Below, piece by piece: positions 14,189 to 18,845 of a DNA stretch of 18,845 nucleotides. Position numbers and translations under genes: made by a program. Within the stretch, counting starts at the first letter, position 1, and each line of letters starts with the position of its first letter. Source of the stretch: an uncultured Dysgonomonas sp. (GTDB lineage: Bacteria > Bacteroidota > Bacteroidia > Bacteroidales > Dysgonomonadaceae); the NCBI GenBank assembly GCA_937875275.1, contig CALNCC010000108.1:1-18845 (forward strand), read 5' to 3'. Below the pieces are notes generated by a model. That model ran no database searches, had not been told where the DNA came from, and saw nothing but the letters and a program-made list of their open reading frames with translations.

Positions 14189-15286
14189 TTATTTATTCCA
14201 AAAATCAAGATACTTTTTTGCCACATCTATATGACTGTGATGTTGCTCCACAAAAACTCTGCTTTTCTCCGACAGCATAGGCAAGCATTCCTTGCTCATT
14301 ACCAAAAATTCCAATCTGTTGAAAACATCATCTTCGCTGGGTTGGACATTGATGATCGGGAAATTGGAGGTTTCCCCCATCAGATCGTACATTTCCGTCT
14401 CTCCACCACTGACAACAACCTTACCCATAGCCATCGCCAACAAAGCATTCATGGCCGGTGTGTAAGAATACAGCTGATCGAGTACTACATGCGCTTCTCG
14501 CATCTTTTTCAGATAATCGTCGTAACCGAGAGATTCCACTTTAATTATTTCCGTACTGTCGGGATATTTTTCGTGCAAGCGTTGCAATGCCCGCAGCATG
14601 ATATCCGTACCTTTTATTTTTGTTCGGTCTTTATTTATTCCGATAAAGAATTTCACTCTTTGCGGTTCTTCCCGCAATATGGATGGTTCTATGCGACTAA
14701 GATTGATCGGCAACGGAATGTATTGCAGTTTTTCGGCGTAATGTGGTTTATACGCTTCGTAATATTCGTACAGACATGCAACAATGCCGTCCGTCTCCTT
14801 AGCCATCTTCACATTCGCTTTTTCGTGAGCCGAAGCAAGCCACATAGTCTTTATAGCTTCGAGATGATCGGCTTTTTGTTCTTGCCCATCTATAAAAAAC
14901 TCAGAATAGCGGAATATTTTATTGTCGAGACAAGCCCTCAGCCAAAAAGAATCGTCGCCGAACGCACCTAAAATAATTTTTTTGTTCCTTTTTTTCAATA
15001 TATTGAACAGAATACTGTTGAGCCGTATGTTGAGAGTCGTAAATCGGGGATTGATAAGCTGAACGACATCATAATCGTAATTGTTTTTTACCCGACGAAA
15101 AATAGAACGATATTCGGACAATATGCCCATTACATCGTGTCGTCGGCGCTTGATATCTATATCGCGAGAATAATTTTTAAAATCGTCTCCGTCCGACATG
15201 AGCGTAACCGAATGCCCCAACACTTTCAGCCCCTCGGCAAGTGTCAGATGCAATCTACTATATTCTCCTATTAGTAATATTCTCAT
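14189..15286 (-). CDS. GT-B fold glycosyltransferase (GT4-like)
   Basis: This is a 365-residue protein from the ATG at 15284-15286 (MRILLIGEYSRLHLTLAEGL); a GTG three codons upstream (15295) is possible but less likely. The N-terminal Rossmann-like opening, with GLKVLGHSVTLMSDGDDF, and the C-terminal region SYTPAMNALLAMAMGKVVVS followed by GGE are typical of GT-B retaining transferases of the GT4 type, where a late acidic residue binds the nucleotide-sugar donor. INKDRTKIKGTDIMLRALQR marks the start of the donor domain (about 215-235). No signal peptide or membrane segment is seen, so it is cytoplasmic or membrane-associated. Donor and acceptor are unknown; roles in lipopolysaccharide, capsule or protein glycan assembly are all possible. 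It is not within a recognisable polysaccharide cluster, though it sits divergently beside the DUF2723 gene. Confidence 0.87.
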   Translation of the reverse strand: MRILLIGEYSRLHLTLAEGLKVLGHSVTLMSDGDDFKNYSRDIDIKRRRHDVMGILSEYRSIFRRVKNNYDYDVVQLINPRFTTLNIRLNSILFNILKKRNKKIILGAFGDDSFWLRACLDNKIFRYSEFFIDGQEQKADHLEAIKTMWLASAHEKANVKMAKETDGIVACLYEYYEAYKPHYAEKLQYIPLPINLSRIEPSILREEPQRVKFFIGINKDRTKIKGTDIMLRALQRLHEKYPDSTEIIKVESLGYDDYLKKMREAHVVLDQLYSYTPAMNALLAMAMGKVVVSGGETEMYDLMGETSNFPIINVQPSEDDVFNRLEFLVMSKECLPMLSEKSRVFVEQHHSHIDVAKKYLDFWNK

Positions 15287-15460
15287 AACTATCACAAAAA
15301 TAATTTAAATAGGCGATAAAAAACATCTCTCATACAAGATTTTAAGATTTAATAGCGTTTACAAATATGAATTATGAATCATACTTTCATTTTTTTTAAG
15401 TGTTTTCTAAAATTAACAACAAAAACCAGAGGTGTTAAAGCGAACTTTCGGCTATTTAGT

Positions 15461-15468
15461 TATCTTTG
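15461..15468 (+). promoter_or_regulatory. -7 promoter box for the DUF2723 gene
   Basis: TATCTTTG matches TAnnTTTG and is followed by C, as is frequent in Bacteroidota promoters. The predicted transcript start is near 15475, giving a leader of about 36 bases to the ATG at 15511. No clear TTG element lies 19-21 bases upstream. No convincing promoter for the divergent glycosyltransferase gene could be assigned in 15287-15460. Confidence 0.55.
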
Positions 15469-15510
15469 CACCCGACTATGAATGTATAACATACACAGTT
15501 TATCTTTTTT

Positions 15511-18500
15511 ATGGCAAAAAAATACAACCTAATCAACGACATCTTCGGATGGATCTGTTTTATTGTGGCTGCTGTCGTATATATAATGACCGTAGAGCCT
15601 ACCGCCAGTTTTTGGGACTGCGGCGAGTTTATCACTTCAGCTTACAAACTTGAGGTCGGTCATCCACCGGGAGCACCGTTCTTCATGTTGACGGGTAACT
15701 TCTTTTCGCTGTTTGCATCCGACCCGATGCAAGTGGCTAAGATGATAAACATTATGTCGGCAGTGCTGAGTGCTCTGACTATTTTGTTTCTCTTTTGGAC
15801 AATAACCCATCTTGCCAAGAAGCTGATATATACCGATTCGTCGAAAGAGATGACTCTCGGACAGCAAATTGCCATCATCGGCAGCGGGCTGATCGGAGCA
15901 TTAACATATACGTTTACTGACACATTTTGGTTCTCGGCTGTCGAGGGAGAGGTTTACGCCTACTCGTCTATGCTTACTGCTTTGGTCTTCTGGCTCATCC
16001 TCAAGTGGGAAAACAGAGCCGACCAACCGGGTGCCGACAAATGGCTCGTACTCATAGCATATATGATGGGTCTGTCTATCGGAGTCCATTTGCTTAACCT
16101 GCTGTGCATCCCGGCGATAGCCTTAGTCTATTATTTCAAGAAATCGCCAAATGCAAACATGAAAGGAACTCTGATTGCTTTAGCAGCATCATTCTTCCTC
16201 ATCGTTGTTCTTATGTACGGCATCATACCGGGATTCTCGAAAATAGGAGGATGGTTCGAGCTATTGTTTGTCAATAGTTTTGGCATGCCATACAATTCAG
16301 GAGTATTCGTGTATCTCATTCTGCTATTTGCATCTATCGTTTGGGCGCTATATGAAACAATGTCTACGAAGGGCAATCTGATAAGATCGAAAGTAGCATT
16401 TTTGGTTTCGTTGATATTGAGCGGTGCTATACTTGTAAGTTCAAGTGCTTTGTTATGGCTTGCACTGGTCGCTGTATTAGCGTTTGTTATCTTCAAACTC
16501 GATGCTGTTACAGCCAAGTTGATAAACACATCGGCACTATGCCTTCTTGTGATTCTGATCGGATATTCTTCTTTTGCCCTTATACCTATACGGTCGGCAG
16601 CTAATACACCAATGGATCAGAACTCACCGGAACATGTATTTGCACTGGAGTCGTACCTCAACCGCGAACAATATGGAGACAGACCCCTGTTCTATGGCAA
16701 TACATACGCATCGAAACCTATTGATGTTACAGAAGGAAAGCCGAAGTATGACAAGGTGGTAAAAAAATCTCCGGATGAAAAAGACAAATATGTTGTAACA
16801 GAGCGATCACGCGAATACAAGTACAACAACAACATGTTGTTTCCGCGTATGCATTCTTCCGACGAAGAGAGGCAGCACATACTCGGATTCCGCCTATGGG
16901 GAGGGATAACCGACAAAACTGTGCCTCCTACATTTTTGGAAAACGTACAATACTTGTTCAATTATCAGATCAACTATATGTACTTCCGCTACTTTATGTG
17001 GAACTTTTCGGGAAGACAAAATGACATACAAGGTACCGGAAATATCAATAATGGCAACTGGATAACCGGTATCGGATTTATAGACGAACATATCCTCAAC
17101 CGAGGACCGCAAGATAATCTGCCTCCAAGCATCGCCGAAAACAAAGCGCACAATGTATATTATGCTATACCTTTCATTTTAGGGATTATCGGTCTTGGAT
17201 ATCAGCTCACTCGCAAACGAAAAGGGGAACAACAGTTCCTTGTTACATTTATGCTTTTCTTTATGACCGGGTTAGCAATTGTGCTGTATCTCAATCAACA
17301 ACCATTCGAGCCGCGCGAGCGCGATTATGCTTATGCCGGATCGTTCTATGCATACTGTATCTGGATCGGGTTGGCGGTTGCCGGATTGTGGCATTTGCTG
17401 AGCAAGAAACTACCATCTACCGTATCTGCGGCATTAGTAACTGTCGTTTTGTTGGCTGTTCCTGTGCAAATGGCTTGTCAAAACTGGGATGACCATGACA
17501 GATCGGGAAGATATACAACTCGCGAATTGGGTAGAAACTATCTGCGTGGATGCGAAAAGAATGCTATTCTCTTCACTATGGGAGACAACGATACATTCCC
17601 ACTATGGTATGCTCAGGATGTAGAAGGATTCCGTACCGATGTGCGAGTGTGTAATCTCAGTTACCTGATGACAGATTGGTATGTAGATCAGATGAAAAGA
17701 CAAGCATACGATTCAGAGCCTCTGCCAATAACATGGGCTTCGGAGAGATATCAAGGTGAAACCGGAATCATGGCTCGCTTGCTTTCGCGCAGATTGATGG
17801 AGCACAATGCTCAAGAGACGGTGAAAGAGGAAGGCAAAAACACTGATATTCTCCTCAGATATATGAACTACGATAACTATTTCGATACTACCGAGTTCAA
17901 GAAAGAGTTGCCTTTAGACAAGGTAATGGAGCTATTGAAGACAAAAGACACATATGTTCCTCGCGATAATATGGGAATAGTTGATCCCGAAGAAGTCAAT
18001 GTTCCAAGTACGAGATTTGTAGCTCCGATAGATTCGGCACAGGTAGATTGGGCTAAATTTGGAGTAGATCCGAGCAAAGAATTTGTCATCGACTTTGGCG
18101 ACAATATGAAACGTGTTATCAGAAATGACATAATGGTTATGGAAATGTTGAATAATATCAACAAAGACAACTGGAAACGACCAATATATTATGCCTTTAC
18201 AATAGGTAGCAGTCCGATATCGGGAATCAGAAATGGGGTGCTCGAAGGAATCAATTATCGCATTACGCCATCTCAGGTGGCACCGATGACCGTAAATACT
18301 GATGCGATGTATAGAAATTTGGTGGAAGAATACACATGGGAAAGCATCAACAATCCGGATGTATATTTGGATGCAAACGTTATCAACATGTGTCAGGCAT
18401 TCCGCAATATGTTTGCTCAGCTGATAAACAATCTTCTCGTCAAAGGGGATAAAGAACGTGCCTTGAAAGCTTTGGACAGATGTGTCGAAGTTCTACCGGG

Positions 18501-18845
18501 TAGCACAGTTCCGCATAATGATCTATCTACCCAATTGGTTAGTGCTTACTATGCCGTAGGACAACCCGAAAAGGCAGAGAAGATAATAGACGAAATACTT
18601 CATCATAGTAGCGGCGCATTGCAATGGTATGCGAGAATGGATCAGAGAGACATGCAAACTTGTGCACCAACGATATTGTCTAACGTCTCTACCGAGATGG
18701 ATATTCTTGGCGATCTGCAAAAAAACAACGATGCGAGATATCGTCAGTTGATGGACAAACTGATGATTCAGATCGAAACATTCATGTCTAATGGCGTTCG
18801 CTTCTTTAGCCCTCAACAGCCGGAAATGTATCCGCCGATACAGGC
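15511..18845 (+). CDS. DUF2723 multi-pass membrane protein (TMEM260/O-mannosyltransferase-like), 3' end missing
   Basis: The frame opens at ATG 15511 (MAKKYNLINDIFGWICFIVA) and stays open for 1111 codons to the right edge; family members are usually about this long, so little is missing. The N-terminal two thirds is polytopic. After the first membrane helix comes SFWDCGEFITSAYKLEVGHP (33-52), continuing PGAP; the acidic Asp36/Glu39 in this first loop resemble the catalytic loop of GT-C glycosyltransferases. LNQQPFEPRERDYAYAGSF (from about 593) is another hallmark. From about residue 660 the protein is soluble, with FTMGDNDTFPLWYAQD (about 686-701) and a TPR-like helical pair (about 965-1035, around GDKERALKALDRCVEVLPGS and GQPEKAEKIIDEIL). 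DUF2723 is related to human TMEM260, an O-mannosyltransferase, so a role in protein O-glycosylation at the cytoplasmic membrane is plausible but inferred. Confidence 0.88.
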   Translation, partial: MAKKYNLINDIFGWICFIVAAVVYIMTVEPTASFWDCGEFITSAYKLEVGHPPGAPFFMLTGNFFSLFASDPMQVAKMINIMSAVLSALTILFLFWTITHLAKKLIYTDSSKEMTLGQQIAIIGSGLIGALTYTFTDTFWFSAVEGEVYAYSSMLTALVFWLILKWENRADQPGADKWLVLIAYMMGLSIGVHLLNLLCIPAIALVYYFKKSPNANMKGTLIALAASFFLIVVLMYGIIPGFSKIGGWFELLFVNSFGMPYNSGVFVYLILLFASIVWALYETMSTKGNLIRSKVAFLVSLILSGAILVSSSALLWLALVAVLAFVIFKLDAVTAKLINTSALCLLVILIGYSSFALIPIRSAANTPMDQNSPEHVFALESYLNREQYGDRPLFYGNTYASKPIDVTEGKPKYDKVVKKSPDEKDKYVVTERSREYKYNNNMLFPRMHSSDEERQHILGFRLWGGITDKTVPPTFLENVQYLFNYQINYMYFRYFMWNFSGRQNDIQGTGNINNGNWITGIGFIDEHILNRGPQDNLPPSIAENKAHNVYYAIPFILGIIGLGYQLTRKRKGEQQFLVTFMLFFMTGLAIVLYLNQQPFEPRERDYAYAGSFYAYCIWIGLAVAGLWHLLSKKLPSTVSAALVTVVLLAVPVQMACQNWDDHDRSGRYTTRELGRNYLRGCEKNAILFTMGDNDTFPLWYAQDVEGFRTDVRVCNLSYLMTDWYVDQMKRQAYDSEPLPITWASERYQGETGIMARLLSRRLMEHNAQETVKEEGKNTDILLRYMNYDNYFDTTEFKKELPLDKVMELLKTKDTYVPRDNMGIVDPEEVNVPSTRFVAPIDSAQVDWAKFGVDPSKEFVIDFGDNMKRVIRNDIMVMEMLNNINKDNWKRPIYYAFTIGSSPISGIRNGVLEGINYRITPSQVAPMTVNTDAMYRNLVEEYTWESINNPDVYLDANVINMCQAFRNMFAQLINNLLVKGDKERALKALDRCVEVLPGSTVPHNDLSTQLVSAYYAVGQPEKAEKIIDEILHHSSGALQWYARMDQRDMQTCAPTILSNVSTEMDILGDLQKNNDARYRQLMDKLMIQIETFMSNGVRFFSPQQPEMYPPIQ

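Noticed and set aside
14159..14971. A 270-codon open frame on the plus strand opposite the glycosyltransferase.
   Set aside because: It is antisense to a recognisable GT-B protein, its composition is typical of a shadow frame, and it has no domain signature.
15295..15302. TATTTTTG on the minus strand as a -7 box for the glycosyltransferase gene.
   Set aside because: It would place the transcript start within about two bases of the ATG at 15286, and it lies in an A/T-rich tract where such matches are common. CATATTTG at 15362-15369 is an equally weak alternative.
1..18845. CRISPR array, insertion sequence, prophage, toxin-antitoxin or defence system.
   Set aside because: No direct-repeat array, transposase, integrase or paired small toxin/antitoxin frames were seen on either strand; the gene density and gene types are those of core chromosome.

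Overview
The window looks like an ordinary chromosomal segment of a Bacteroidota member, most likely Bacteroidales. The genus cannot be fixed from sequence alone. The evidence is promoter-like TAnnTTTG (-7) boxes upstream of many genes, A-rich leaders without strong Shine-Dalgarno sites, signal peptides cleaved before Gln, and typical Bacteroidota families: a TonB-dependent receptor with an N-terminal carboxypeptidase-regulatory-like domain, DUF3857 transglutaminase-like proteins and a DUF2723 membrane protein. Twelve protein-coding genes (two cut by the window edges) and one tRNA are supported. Most genes lie on the minus strand; the GH2 gene and the DUF2723 gene lie on the plus strand.

Layout. 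Positions 1-725 (minus) hold a small Dabb-domain protein overlapping a DNA-alkylation-repair-like (HEAT-like) protein that runs off the left edge. Positions 779-3217 (minus) are priA, the replication restart helicase. Positions 3343-7154 (minus) are two secreted DUF3857/transglutaminase-like proteins with a 4-base ATGA overlap, closed by a strong hairpin terminator (3285-3320). A 316-base divergent intergenic region (7155-7470) holds promoters in both directions and a perfect 12-bp palindrome. Positions 7471-9360 (plus) are a lipoprotein-like GH2 glycosidase, which converges through a bidirectional terminator (9391-9428) on tRNA-Gln(CTG) and tyrS (minus). Next comes a minus-strand array: glycosyltransferase, YbaK-type deacylase, TonB-dependent receptor and secreted heavy-metal-associated (HMA) protein. 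Positions 15511-18845 (plus) carry a DUF2723 multi-pass protein with a TPR-like tail, truncated by the right edge.

How the genes work together. Most are housekeeping genes (priA, tyrS, tRNA, ybaK). Three units look functional as sets. The two transglutaminase-like proteins form a coupled pair in which only the upstream one keeps its catalytic residues. The TonB-dependent receptor and the HMA protein form a likely envelope metal-handling unit. The DUF2723 protein, a relative of O-mannosyltransferases, sits divergently beside a GT-B glycosyltransferase.

I see no CRISPR array, insertion sequence, phage, toxin-antitoxin module or defence island. I do not see a clear new multi-gene system. The best second-look items are the active/degenerate transglutaminase pair, the receptor-HMA pair, and the two palindromes placed on promoters (GH2 and tyrS).
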